DNA of 64,000 nt from JAACFF01 sp963701435 (GTDB taxonomy: Bacteria > Chloroflexota > Anaerolineae > Promineifilales > Promineifilaceae), in assembly GCA_963701435.1 (NCBI GenBank), contig CAVPAL010000023.1, forward strand, positions 434,001 to 498,000. The letters run 5' to 3'. The notes beneath the pieces are model-generated. The model ran no database searches and was not told the origin of the DNA. It saw only the letters and a list, made by a program, of their open reading frames with translations. A program made the position numbers and the translations under genes. Below are positions 53,021-61,898 of this stretch, in pieces (the first letter of the stretch is position 1; each line of letters begins with the position of its first letter).

Positions 53021-53500
53021 CTAGAAAAGACCTGGGATCAACCGTTTGCTGCTGTGTACGTACTCCCGGTAGTCGCTCCCGAATCGCGTAATAAGCATCC
53101 GTTCTTCAATGGCGATGCGATATATAAAACACGGAATGAGCAAGAGCATGAGCAGAAGACCACGCCAACTTGAAAACAAGAGGGTGACACCGAATTGGAA
53201 TAGCAGGTCGCCTGAATAGCCCGGATGACGGATGTACCGGTAAATGCCTTGCCTGACGAGTGTGTGATCTTCCGAAGTCTGCAAGGCGTAGGTAAAATGT
53301 TTTCCCAGCATCTTACGGGCTTTGAGGCGGATAGCAAGCCCGGCGACGATGGCGCCGGCCCCCATGAGGTTCATGGGACGGAAGTGCATCCTGGCTTTGT
53401 GGCGGCCCAGGAAATCCCAAGCCGTGACGCTGAGCGCGACGAGCCAGATGATGGTTGCCGGGACAATGAAATACCAGTCTTCTTGTAATGTGTGGCGCAT
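53021..53500 (-). CDS. Isoprenylcysteine carboxyl methyltransferase-family protein
   Basis: 159 residues, intact. Helices near 12-30 and 45-60. The AdoMet-binding end is YRYIRHPGYSGDLLFQFGVT and IAIEERMLITRFGSDYREYV, textbook ICMT/PEMT motifs. Likely a membrane methyltransferase of unknown substrate. The gene is bracketed by two direct repeats, so it may be a duplicated or mobile segment. Another ICMT-like gene and a remnant lie at 42.1-42.8 kb. Confidence 0.88.
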   Translation of the reverse strand: MRHTLQEDWYFIVPATIIWLVALSVTAWDFLGRHKARMHFRPMNLMGAGAIVAGLAIRLKARKMLGKHFTYALQTSEDHTLVRQGIYRYIRHPGYSGDLLFQFGVTLLFSSWRGLLLMLLLIPCFIYRIAIEERMLITRFGSDYREYVHSSKRLIPGLF

Positions 53501-53842
53501 GTCTACCTATTTGTTGTGTCCGGCTTTGGCGACTAAAAATGCTTGACTGCTCTATCAAAAGAAAAAGCCATTGTGAAATATGACGAATTGCGATTCGGTA
53601 ACGGCCGTTAGGCATCATAAAACTAATTGTCAAACTCGATGGGGTGGTGAAGACAGCAATGGCATTCCCGTAATTATTTTAGCTGAACTCGCACCGTACA
53701 TTATAACAAAATAAAAGGGTGTCTGGGAAGCAGCAAATGTCATGAAAAGGGGGTGGGGAAACGGCCGTTTCTGGTACTGCCAGTGTGCAAATGTTTCATT
53801 TTGTCTGATAATAAGCTGCATATCTATCTGATGAGGATAACC
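53501..53842. other. Divergent intergenic region
   Basis: About 340 bases between the ICMT-like gene and the choice-of-anchor B gene. It holds direct-repeat copy 2 (53584-53637) and two palindrome copies (53601, 53761). Promoters for both flanking genes should lie here. Confidence 0.5.
53584..53637 (+). repeat. Direct repeat flanking an ICMT-like gene, copy 2
   Basis: Partner of 52954-53008; here the palindrome is intact (AACGGCCGTT). Confidence 0.75.
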
Positions 53843-55168
53843 ATGCGAAAAAATTATTTGATTTTGGTATTGGCGTGGGTTTGTGTGGCGGGAACGGCCG
53901 TTCTCCTGATCACCGTCTTCCCCCTGACCGCCCAAACCGGGAGAGCAGCCCTATTTCAGGCCATGCGGGCTGACAGACAGCCTGCACAAACAGCAGAAGT
54001 CATGCAGCAAACCACCTGCACAAACGGCATGGCGGGTGAATACCCGTGCCAAAACGTCACCCTGCTGGCCCATATGCCGCTCAATAAAATCGGCGGCGGC
54101 GAGGGCAATGATATCTGGGGCTGGACCGACCCTGAAAACGGCCGTGAATACGCGCTTATGGGGCGCACCAGCGGAACCGCCTTTGTCGACATCACCGATC
54201 CCGCCAATCCCACCTATTTAGGCGATCTCAGCACCCATACCGTGGACAGTCTTTGGCGCGATGTCAAGGTCTATGCGAATTACGCCTTTATCGTAAGCGA
54301 AGCGCCTAACCACGGCGTGCAAATCTTCGATCTCACCCAACTGCGCAATGTCGCCAATCCGCCGGTCAACTTCCAATCAACCACCCACTATGACCAGGTA
54401 GGCAGCGCCCACAACATTGTCATCAACACCAATTCCGGTTATGCCTACGTCGTCGGTTCCAACTCTTGCGCCGGCGGCCTGCACATGATCAACATCCAGG
54501 ACCCGCTCAATCCCGCCTTTGCCGGCTGCTTCGCGACCGACGGATACACCCATGACGCCCAATGTATCAACTACAATGGGCCGGATAGCGCCTACCAGGG
54601 GCATGAGATTTGTTTCAACGCCAATGAAGACACCCTCACAATTGTGGACGTAACCGACAAAAACAACCCGGTGCAACTGGCGCGCAAATCATATGCCGGC
54701 GTCTCCTACACCCATCAGGGCTGGATTACTGATGATCACGCCTATTTCCTGTTGGGTGATGAGGGAGATGAAATCAGCAGCGGGCACAATACCCGCACCT
54801 ACATTTGGGACGTCTCCGATCTGAATTTCCCCTTTACTCTGCGCCGCTACACCGGGCCAACTCCATCCATCGACCATAACCTCTATATCGACAACAATCG
54901 CGTTTATCAGGCCAATTATCGCAGCGGTTTGCGCGTGTTGGATATTACAGAAATTGCCGACAGCCAGCCGGATGAAATCGCCTATTTCGATACATTTCCC
55001 ACTAACGATGCGCCCAACTTCAACGGCGCCTGGAGCGTCTACCCTTATTTTGATAGCGGCGCCATTATTGTCAGCGACATTGAGCGCGGCCTGTTTGTTC
55101 TCAAATTAGATTTCACGCCGCCGGCCAAGACTCACGAATCCTTCACACCGTTTGTCACAATGCCCTAG
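53843..55168 (+). CDS. Choice-of-anchor B family exported protein
   Basis: 441 residues from ATG 53843, which follows GATGAGG; the frame extends 30 codons upstream without a ribosome site. The signal peptide YLILVLAWVCVAGTAVLLIT is followed by LVIVD-type propeller repeats (GTAFVDITDPANPTYLGDLS; THQGWITDDHAYFLLGDEGD), the choice-of-anchor B domain. It ends SFTPFVTMP, similar in shape to the LPLV-type tail of other exported proteins here. Role: extracellular, unknown. It is followed 23 bases later by a D-cysteine desulfhydrase gene. Confidence 0.85.
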   Translation: MRKNYLILVLAWVCVAGTAVLLITVFPLTAQTGRAALFQAMRADRQPAQTAEVMQQTTCTNGMAGEYPCQNVTLLAHMPLNKIGGGEGNDIWGWTDPENGREYALMGRTSGTAFVDITDPANPTYLGDLSTHTVDSLWRDVKVYANYAFIVSEAPNHGVQIFDLTQLRNVANPPVNFQSTTHYDQVGSAHNIVINTNSGYAYVVGSNSCAGGLHMINIQDPLNPAFAGCFATDGYTHDAQCINYNGPDSAYQGHEICFNANEDTLTIVDVTDKNNPVQLARKSYAGVSYTHQGWITDDHAYFLLGDEGDEISSGHNTRTYIWDVSDLNFPFTLRRYTGPTPSIDHNLYIDNNRVYQANYRSGLRVLDITEIADSQPDEIAYFDTFPTNDAPNFNGAWSVYPYFDSGAIIVSDIERGLFVLKLDFTPPAKTHESFTPFVTMP

Positions 55169-55191
55169 CTGGCGCTACAATCAGGTGCAAG

Positions 55192-56169
55192 ATGGAAACC
55201 AAATTTCCGAACCGCGTCCACATTGCCCATTTGCCAACGCCAATCGATAGGATGGAGCGTCTGGCGAAGCATTTGGGCGGCCCCGAACTATATATCAAAC
55301 GGGATGATCTGACTGGGCTGGCGACTGGCGGTAACAAAACGCGCAAGCTGGAATTCCTGGTCGCCGAAGCGCTGGCGCAAGGATGTGATCATCTCGTTAC
55401 CACCGGCTCTCCCCAAAGTAACCACTGCCGCCAGACCGCCGCCGCCGCCGCGCGTTTTGGCCTGGGATGCAGTCTCATACTCAACGGCACAGAGCCGTCT
55501 CTGTTAACCGGCAATCTTTTACTGGACAAACTGCTGGGGGCGCATCTTTATTGGAGCGACGGCCAGGAACCAAAGGCGGTTTTGGGGATGGTCACGGCCG
55601 AATTAAAAAGCATGGGTCGTAAAGCCTATATTATCCCACGCGGCGGTTCCAACGTGCTTGGCGCAACCGGGTATGTACTCGCCATGCAGGAACTGACAGC
55701 CCAATTAACGGCCGAATATTTCAACGTTGACTTTATTGTCTTTGCCAGCAGCAGCGGCGGCACGCACGCCGGGTTAGTGCTGGGCGCACACGTCACCAAC
55801 TTCGGCGGCAGCATCCTGGGCATCAGCATTGACCAGCCGGAAGAGAGCCTGCACACTCAGGTCGCGGCGCTCGCTACGGCCACGGCCACCCATCTTGGTT
55901 TAGGCACGCTTTCGCTGGCTGAAAAGGTCAATGTAAATGATGATTATTTGGGCAGCGGCTATGCTCAGGTGGGTGAACTGGAGCGGGAAGCAATCCGTTT
56001 GGTAGCCCAAATGGAGGGCATTTTGCTCGATCCGGTCTATACCGGCCGCGCCATGGGCGGTTTAATTGACCTGATTCGCTGGGGCGCCTTCACACGCGGT
56101 CAATCTGTCCTCTTCTGGCATACCGGCGGCACGGCCGCTTTGCCTGCTTTTGCCAACAAACTCCTTTAA
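55192..56169 (+). CDS. dcyD: D-cysteine desulfhydrase/ACC deaminase-family PLP enzyme
   Basis: 325 residues of the fold-type II PLP family. LYIKRDDLTGLATGGNKTRK carries the Schiff-base Lys (about residue 52); VTTGSPQSNHCRQTAAAAAR and the phosphate-binding SSSGGTHAG loop follow. This matches D-cysteine desulfhydrase (DcyD), which releases sulfide and pyruvate from D-cysteine; ACC deaminase is the close alternative. Complete and undamaged. Three palindromes reduced to the variant ACGGCCG plus A or C lie in it. Confidence 0.85.
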   Translation: METKFPNRVHIAHLPTPIDRMERLAKHLGGPELYIKRDDLTGLATGGNKTRKLEFLVAEALAQGCDHLVTTGSPQSNHCRQTAAAAARFGLGCSLILNGTEPSLLTGNLLLDKLLGAHLYWSDGQEPKAVLGMVTAELKSMGRKAYIIPRGGSNVLGATGYVLAMQELTAQLTAEYFNVDFIVFASSSGGTHAGLVLGAHVTNFGGSILGISIDQPEESLHTQVAALATATATHLGLGTLSLAEKVNVNDDYLGSGYAQVGELEREAIRLVAQMEGILLDPVYTGRAMGGLIDLIRWGAFTRGQSVLFWHTGGTAALPAFANKLL

Positions 56170-56180
56170 ACAAACATATT

Positions 56181-56231
56181 TTCCCGGAAGCGCCACAAAA
56201 GCAAGTTGATTTGTTTATCAGCTTCCGGGAA
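56181..56231. terminator. Inverted repeat between convergent genes
   Basis: TTCCCGGAAGC (56181-56191) pairs with GCTTCCGGGAA (56221-56231), loop about 29 bases. It lies between the stop codons of dcyD and tyrA. The half-site is shared with the hairpin at 6011-6045, suggesting a REP-like unit reused as terminator. Confidence 0.55.
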
Positions 56232-56245
56232 GTCGGTTCTAACTT

Positions 56246-57103
56246 CTACTTTTTGTTCCCGCGATATTCAGCGTATTGGTGCTGGGCGGCGGCCAGCCAG
56301 GCGGAGAGCGCGGCTTCGTCCTCGTTTTTGAGCATTTCGTTTACGGCCGTTAACCCCACCTGATAGCCTTCAAGCTGTTCAAGAACGGCCGTTTTGTTCG
56401 TCAACAAAATATCCAGCATCATACGCGGATCAGAGCCGGAAAGGCGCGCTGTGTCGCGAAAGCCGGAGGCGCTCACCGGCCAGACACGTTCATCTTCCAG
56501 CGCCGCAGCCCGGCGCATCAACAGCGCCGAAATCAGATACGGCACATGGCTGACCATCGCAACAAGGCGATCATGGTCGGCCGCATCCAAAAAAAGCGGC
56601 TGTGCGCCAATGACATTCACCAGTTCCAAAGCGGTTTCTTCGATAGCGGGAGTGGTTCGGCCGTTGCGCGTCAGAATAAAGGTTTGTCTGCGATAAAGCG
56701 TCGCATCGGCCGCCTGCAAGCCGGCCGTCTCTTTGCCGCACATCGGATGGCCGCCAATGGCCGCAAACCCGTCCGGCAGCGCGTTCATGGCGGCGTTGAT
56801 GCTTTGTTTTGTGCTGCCGAGGTCGAGTACCAGACAGCCCTCAGGCCGCAGGGCTGGCAGTTCCGCCAGCAGATCCAGGATGGTTTTAACCGGAGTCGCC
56901 AAAATGAGCAGGTCAGCGGCTTGCAAACCAAAAGCTAAATCATCGCTGACCACGTCGACTATGTGGTCACGCAAAGCTTGTTGGCGCGTGGCGGCATGGC
57001 GATCAACGCCAATCAACTTTGCGGCATATCCACGCAGAGCCAGTGCCAGCGAACCACCCATCAAACCCAATCCGACGATGCAAATACGCATATCTTTTAG
57101 CAT
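56246..57103 (-). CDS. tyrA: Prephenate dehydrogenase
   Basis: 285 residues. A Rossmann NAD-binding motif (ICIVGLGLMGGSLALAL) near residue 8 and the substrate/His loop GGHPMCGKETAGLQAAD near 117 identify TyrA, which converts prephenate to 4-hydroxyphenylpyruvate for tyrosine. The C-terminal helical dimer domain contains VSHVPYLISALLMRRAA. The start at 57103 lies three bases after the galactokinase stop; MRIC at 57091 is an alternative start. Two palindrome copies lie near the gene's 3' end. Confidence 0.9.
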   Translation of the reverse strand: MLKDMRICIVGLGLMGGSLALALRGYAAKLIGVDRHAATRQQALRDHIVDVVSDDLAFGLQAADLLILATPVKTILDLLAELPALRPEGCLVLDLGSTKQSINAAMNALPDGFAAIGGHPMCGKETAGLQAADATLYRRQTFILTRNGRTTPAIEETALELVNVIGAQPLFLDAADHDRLVAMVSHVPYLISALLMRRAAALEDERVWPVSASGFRDTARLSGSDPRMMLDILLTNKTAVLEQLEGYQVGLTAVNEMLKNEDEAALSAWLAAAQHQYAEYRGNKK

Positions 57104-57106
57104 AGT

Positions 57107-58264
57107 TTAAGCGGTTAAAATCCCCGCCCCGTCCGCGGCGAGGGAGACATAAATTTGGGGCGCTAATTGGGTCGCAGCGGTGTAGGCCACAGCAACGGCC
57201 GTTACAAAATCATCCACCTGATCCGCAGCCACCAGCGCCACGGCGCAGCCCCCAAAACCGCCGCCGGTCATGCGCGCGCCAAAACAACCCGGCTGCCGGC
57301 GCGCCAGGGCGGCCATGATATTCAACTGCTCGTTGGAAATTTCAAAATCATGCTGCATGCTCTCATGGCTGGCATTCATCAACCGCCCAAACTCAACCGC
57401 ATCTCCATTGCGCATCGCCGCACACGCCGCCAGCACACGTTCGTTTTCTGTGATGACGTGCCGCGCGCGCCGGCGCGTCAGTTCATCTAATTCGGCGGCG
57501 CGCGCATGGAACGTAACTTCATCCACGTCCCGCAGCGCCGCAACGTCAAAAAAGGCGGCGGCGGCCTCACACTGTACACGGCGCTCATTGTAGGCGGAAT
57601 CGACCAGCCCGCGCCGTGTAGCGGTGTCAAGGATCACGACAGTTGTGCCGGGCGGCAGCGGTATCGCTTCCGTCGCCAGCGAGCGGCAGTCGATGAGCAG
57701 CGCGTGCCCCGCTTCGCCAGCGGCCGAAATCATCTGGTCCATAATGCCGGTGTTGACGCCGACCCATTGGTTTTCAGCTTTTTGACCTTGTTTGGCCATT
57801 TCAGCCGGGTTCCAGGAGAGGTTGGAAACGGCCGTAAACGCGCGCGCCGTCGCCATTTCCAAAGCCGCACTAGAGGACAAACCGGCGCCCAGGGGCACGT
57901 CTCCGGCCAAGACGCCTTCAAACCCTTTCAGTTCGCAGCCAATTGATTGCATCGCCCAGGCAGTGCCTTTTACATATTCCAGCCAGCCGCTGCCGGTGTC
58001 AACAATATTGGTCAGGTCGAATTGGCCCAATTCTTCATAATCGAGCGAATAGATTCGCACCTGGCTGTCGTTCCGCGGACGCAGCGCGTAGTAAACGGCG
58101 CGGTCAATCGCCATGGGCAGCACAAAGCCGTCATTATAATCGGTGTGTTCACCGATCAGGTTAACCCGGCCCGGCGCGCGCACCAGCAGAGCCGGCGGCT
58201 CTCCGTGCCGCTGGATATAAGCATTAATTACTTTTTGATCTGTTGTTTCCTCAATTTGCATCAT
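57107..58264 (-). CDS. galK: Galactokinase
   Basis: About 385 residues of the GHMP family; phosphorylates galactose in the Leloir pathway. Visible motifs: RAPGRVNLIGEHTDYNDGFV (galactokinase signature, about residue 28), PLGAGLSSSAALEMATA (ATP loop, about 125) and ARMTGGGFGGCAVALVA near the C-terminus. Two ATGs (58264, 58261) follow GAGAAAG; the frame extends 55 codons further upstream without family resemblance. It is first in an unusual galK-tyrA pair. Confidence 0.93.
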   Translation of the reverse strand: MMQIEETTDQKVINAYIQRHGEPPALLVRAPGRVNLIGEHTDYNDGFVLPMAIDRAVYYALRPRNDSQVRIYSLDYEELGQFDLTNIVDTGSGWLEYVKGTAWAMQSIGCELKGFEGVLAGDVPLGAGLSSSAALEMATARAFTAVSNLSWNPAEMAKQGQKAENQWVGVNTGIMDQMISAAGEAGHALLIDCRSLATEAIPLPPGTTVVILDTATRRGLVDSAYNERRVQCEAAAAFFDVAALRDVDEVTFHARAAELDELTRRRARHVITENERVLAACAAMRNGDAVEFGRLMNASHESMQHDFEISNEQLNIMAALARRQPGCFGARMTGGGFGGCAVALVAADQVDDFVTAVAVAYTAATQLAPQIYVSLAADGAGILTA

Positions 58265-58585
58265 CTTTCTCGCTTTGCCTGGTGTGTGTTGGCATTGGGT
58301 GATTATGCCTGTTAACCGGTCAATCGTGCAATAATTCATGCGGTAAGGGATTTGGGCCAGACATACTGCTGGGTGCAGGTTTTTGAAAACAAAGGGGTTG
58401 TGATGGGCTGCTCCAATCCGCACCCGCATGGGGAAGTTTGGCCGGCGACTTTTTGTCCAACGATTGGCCGCCCTGCCGGAAATCCATTACCTGTCCTTAA
58501 ATGAGCAGTGACAAGCCAATCGTGATTTTTGGCGCAAATCTTGCTAGACTCGGCTTTAAAATACAAATTTTTCGAGTAAAGCAGC
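58265..58585. other. Divergent intergenic region between galK and the ABC exporter
   Basis: About 320 bases between two outward-facing genes, expected to hold both promoters. No strong -35/-10 pair, operator or RNA structure is evident. Confidence 0.5.
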
Positions 58586-59359
58586 ATGAGTTTGAATAAC
58601 GGCCGTTTCACGCACATTGTCGAAGTCAAACAAGTCGTCAAACGCTTCCCCGTCGGAGACAGCGAAATCACGGTGTTAAAAGGCATCACCTTCAACATCG
58701 AGCCGGGCGAGTTTGTGACCATTGTAGGCCCTTCGGGCAATGGAAAATCCACTCTTCTAAATATGATCACCGGCATCGACCACCCCTCAGAGGGGGAGGT
58801 CATCGTTACGGGCCAGTCCGTACATGCGTTGTCCGAAAATGAGCTGGCCATCTGGCGCGGCGAAAAATTGGGCATCATTTTCCAGTTTTTCCAACTGCTG
58901 CCGGCGCTCAGTTTGCTCAAAAACATCATGTTACCTATGGACCTGGTCAAAAAATACCCGCGCAAAGAGCGTAAGCTGCGCGCCATGCACCTGCTTGATA
59001 TTGTCGGATTGGCCGATCAAGCCGACAAGCTGCCCAGCATGGTTTCCGGTGGACAGCAGCAGCGCGCCGCGATTGCGCGCGCCCTGGCCAACGATCCCCC
59101 CCTGCTGGTCGCCGATGAACCAACCGGCAACCTGGATTCCCAAACCTCGGATGATGTATTTCAATTATTCAGCGAGCTGGTGAGCCAGGGCAAAACAATG
59201 GTCATGGTCACCCACAGCCGCAGCCTGGCGGCTCGCACCCAGCGCGTGATCGAGATTCGCGACGGCCGTCTTCACAGCGACAACTATTTGAACCATAATG
59301 CGGACGCCAACACAGCTAACAAGATGCTTCACAAAGATTATGAACGTACTCTGGGATAA
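58586..59359 (+). CDS. LolD/MacB-type ABC transporter ATP-binding protein
   Basis: 257 residues. Walker A GPSGNGKSTLLNMITG near 48, signature VSGGQQQRAAIARALAND near 150, Walker B LLVADEPTGNLDSQ near 172, H-loop MVMVTHSRSLA. This is the energy subunit of an FtsX-type exporter. It overlaps the permease gene start by 20 bases, so both are co-translated. Paralogous to 1637-2353 but not close. Confidence 0.92.
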   Translation: MSLNNGRFTHIVEVKQVVKRFPVGDSEITVLKGITFNIEPGEFVTIVGPSGNGKSTLLNMITGIDHPSEGEVIVTGQSVHALSENELAIWRGEKLGIIFQFFQLLPALSLLKNIMLPMDLVKKYPRKERKLRAMHLLDIVGLADQADKLPSMVSGGQQQRAAIARALANDPPLLVADEPTGNLDSQTSDDVFQLFSELVSQGKTMVMVTHSRSLAARTQRVIEIRDGRLHSDNYLNHNADANTANKMLHKDYERTLG

Positions 59360-61754
59360 AGTCTGGTTTGATTTATGGCATCATAAAGGCCGTACGCTTT
59401 TGGCGATTATGAGCATCGCGGCCGGCGTATTCGCAATTGGCGCTATTTTTGGCCTGGTCGACCAACTCCTCACCAACATCGACAGCGCCCATCAAGCAGT
59501 CAAACCTTCGCACATGAACCTCGTTTTGCGCCAGCCCATTGACCGCGAAACGGCCGAATCTCTCACCCGCATCCCCGGCGTCGCCGGCGTCGAAGTCATG
59601 AATATGAATACGGTACGCTACAAAACGGATCCGGATGGGGAGTGGGAAGGCGCCACGCTGGTCATGCGTGATGATTACACCGCTCAGACCTACGACTGGC
59701 TCATTCTGAATGCGGGCGACTGGCCCAAAGAGCAAAACATCGGCATCGAGCGTATCTCAAGCAACTATTACGACATCGACATCGGTGATGAGCTTATTTT
59801 TGAAATGGCCGGAACAGATCGCGCCATGCCCGTCACTGGCCGCATCAGGCATCCTTTTGTGCCGCCCCCTGATTTTGGCGGCAACGCCTACTTCTTTGTC
59901 GACAGCGCCGGTATGGCGCGCTTCGGCATACCGGAAGGCAATTTTTTCCAGCTTCTGGTGCGCGTTGATCCCTACAGCGAAGATTATGCCCAGGATCGGG
60001 CGGCAGCCATCAAAGAGCAATTGGTTAAACAGGGCGTCGGTGTTTCACTAGTCATATACCAAAACCCGGACGAACATTGGGCGCGCCCGGTGCTGTTGGG
60101 CATCACCCTGGTGTTACAAATTTTGGCAGTTGTGTCGCTGCTCACCAGCGTGATCATCGTTGTCAACACCACCACCGCCATTATTACCCAACAAACGGAT
60201 CAGATTGGCGTGATTAAAGCAATAGGCGGCACATCCAGAACCATCGCGCTGGTGTATCTGGCCGGTGTATTGGCTTTTGGTCTGGCTGCTTTGATTGTAG
60301 CTGTTCCGGCGGGGGCGTTAGTCGCCTATGGCGGCGCAAAATATATGTTAAGTCTGTTTAACGTTGATTATCCAACCTTTCAAATTGCGCCGCGCGCTAT
60401 TTTTTTGCAGGCAATTGCCGCGATTGCAGCGCCCTTATTGGCAGCATTATGGCCTGTACGCAACGGCGCACGCATCACCGTGCGTGAGGCAATTGCTTCT
60501 TATGGCCTAGGCGGTAATTTCGGTGTCAGTAAATTGGATCGCTGGGTTGAAACAGTCGCCGAACGCTTTCTTGTTTCTACTTACGCGATTGCATTAAGCA
60601 ATATGTTTCGCCGTAAGGGGCGGCTGATGCTCACACAAGGCGTGCTGATCCTGGCCGGGACGATGTTTTTGATGGTGCTGACGCTGGCCTCCTCAATAAC
60701 CGCCACGCTCGACAATGAGCTTGACCGGCGGCGTTATGATTTGCGTCTCTTTTTCTTCCAGCCGCAGCGGTCAGATCGCGTCGAGGCGCTTGCAGAGCAG
60801 ATACCCGGCGTGATCGACGCGGAAACCTGGTACACGGTGACGGGGAATGTTTTACGGGAGGGAGAGCGGCTGGAGGATACCGGCGGCCTGGGCGCTGAGC
60901 TGTTTGGCATTCCATCCGGCAGCAGCATGTATCAGCCCTACATCGTAAACGGCCGTTGGCTGTCGCCTGATGACACAGAGCGCGTTGTCGTCATCAGCCA
61001 GGACTCCGCCGAGTTCAACGATCTGTCGGTTGGGGATACAATTACGATTGATTTAGGGGATTTTGGCAGTGATGATTGGCATATAATCGGTATTTACCAG
61101 GCCATCACCGCCGATTTGTTTTCAACCGATCCAATTTACGCGCCGGAAGAGGCAGTGGTCAGCGCCACAAAACGCGCCAACCGCGCCAACCAGGTTGTCA
61201 TTGAAACGGAACGGAAAGGAGTCGCCGCCACGCTGGATATGATGAACGAGCAAAGTGACGCTTTCAAAACCCGCAACATTAACGTCAATCCGTTTTTCAG
61301 CCGCACCAAACCCCAAGACCGGGAATATGCTTTTAATCAATTTGGCATTGTGAATAATATGCTGTTCGGATTGGCGCTGATTGTCGGCATGGTGGGCGGT
61401 ATCGGCCTGATGGGTTCGCTTTCTATCAGCGTGGTTGAACGCACGCGCGAAATTGGCGTTTTGCGCTCAATTGGCGCCGAAACGGTCACAATTGTGACGA
61501 TGTTCATAATGGAAGGGGTCTTGCAGGGGTTGTTGAGCTGGTTTATTGCCGTGCCGCTGGCTTTTATTATCGCCCAACCTGTTGCCCAACTGCTGGGCCA
61601 AACGATTTTTGATATCGATCTCGACTTTGTGTTCAATTATACGGCCGTTATCATCTGGCTGGTTGCGATTGTGAGCATTTCAATTCTGGCGTCAATTATT
61701 CCCGCTCACTCCGCCGCGCGCGTCAGCGTACGCGAGAGTCTGGCATATGCATGA
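59340..61754 (+). CDS. Two-module FtsX-type ABC permease
   Basis: 804 residues from ATG 59340 (MNVLWDKVWFDLWHHKGRTL), inside the end of the ATPase gene. Two FtsX modules are fused: helix near 25-45, extracytoplasmic domain, three helices at about 255-385, then a second helix (VLILAGTMFLMVLTLASSIT), another extracytoplasmic domain and three helices ending AHSAARVSVRESLAYA. Together with the ATPase it resembles LolCDE/MacB-like lipoprotein or peptide exporters. Undamaged. Confidence 0.9.
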   Translation: MNVLWDKVWFDLWHHKGRTLLAIMSIAAGVFAIGAIFGLVDQLLTNIDSAHQAVKPSHMNLVLRQPIDRETAESLTRIPGVAGVEVMNMNTVRYKTDPDGEWEGATLVMRDDYTAQTYDWLILNAGDWPKEQNIGIERISSNYYDIDIGDELIFEMAGTDRAMPVTGRIRHPFVPPPDFGGNAYFFVDSAGMARFGIPEGNFFQLLVRVDPYSEDYAQDRAAAIKEQLVKQGVGVSLVIYQNPDEHWARPVLLGITLVLQILAVVSLLTSVIIVVNTTTAIITQQTDQIGVIKAIGGTSRTIALVYLAGVLAFGLAALIVAVPAGALVAYGGAKYMLSLFNVDYPTFQIAPRAIFLQAIAAIAAPLLAALWPVRNGARITVREAIASYGLGGNFGVSKLDRWVETVAERFLVSTYAIALSNMFRRKGRLMLTQGVLILAGTMFLMVLTLASSITATLDNELDRRRYDLRLFFFQPQRSDRVEALAEQIPGVIDAETWYTVTGNVLREGERLEDTGGLGAELFGIPSGSSMYQPYIVNGRWLSPDDTERVVVISQDSAEFNDLSVGDTITIDLGDFGSDDWHIIGIYQAITADLFSTDPIYAPEEAVVSATKRANRANQVVIETERKGVAATLDMMNEQSDAFKTRNINVNPFFSRTKPQDREYAFNQFGIVNNMLFGLALIVGMVGGIGLMGSLSISVVERTREIGVLRSIGAETVTIVTMFIMEGVLQGLLSWFIAVPLAFIIAQPVAQLLGQTIFDIDLDFVFNYTAVIIWLVAIVSISILASIIPAHSAARVSVRESLAYA

Positions 61755-61765
61755 TGGGGGTAAAT

Positions 61766-61818
61766 AAAAAGCGAAAGACCCCGACCAGGAGGGTAAATCG
61801 GGGTCTCACGCTTTTTTG
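61766..61818. terminator. Bidirectional terminator between convergent genes
   Basis: AGACCCCGA pairs with TCGGGGTCT; outer AAAAAGCG and CGCTTTTTT extend the stem and give T-runs on both strands. It serves the permease (ends 61754) and the glycosyltransferase (ends 61899). Confidence 0.88.
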
Positions 61819-61898
61819 GCGACTTCGCTTACGATAATAAGCTGCAAATATAAATCCTACCTGAATTTAAGATAAGTAGACCGTGAGTATGTGCAAGA

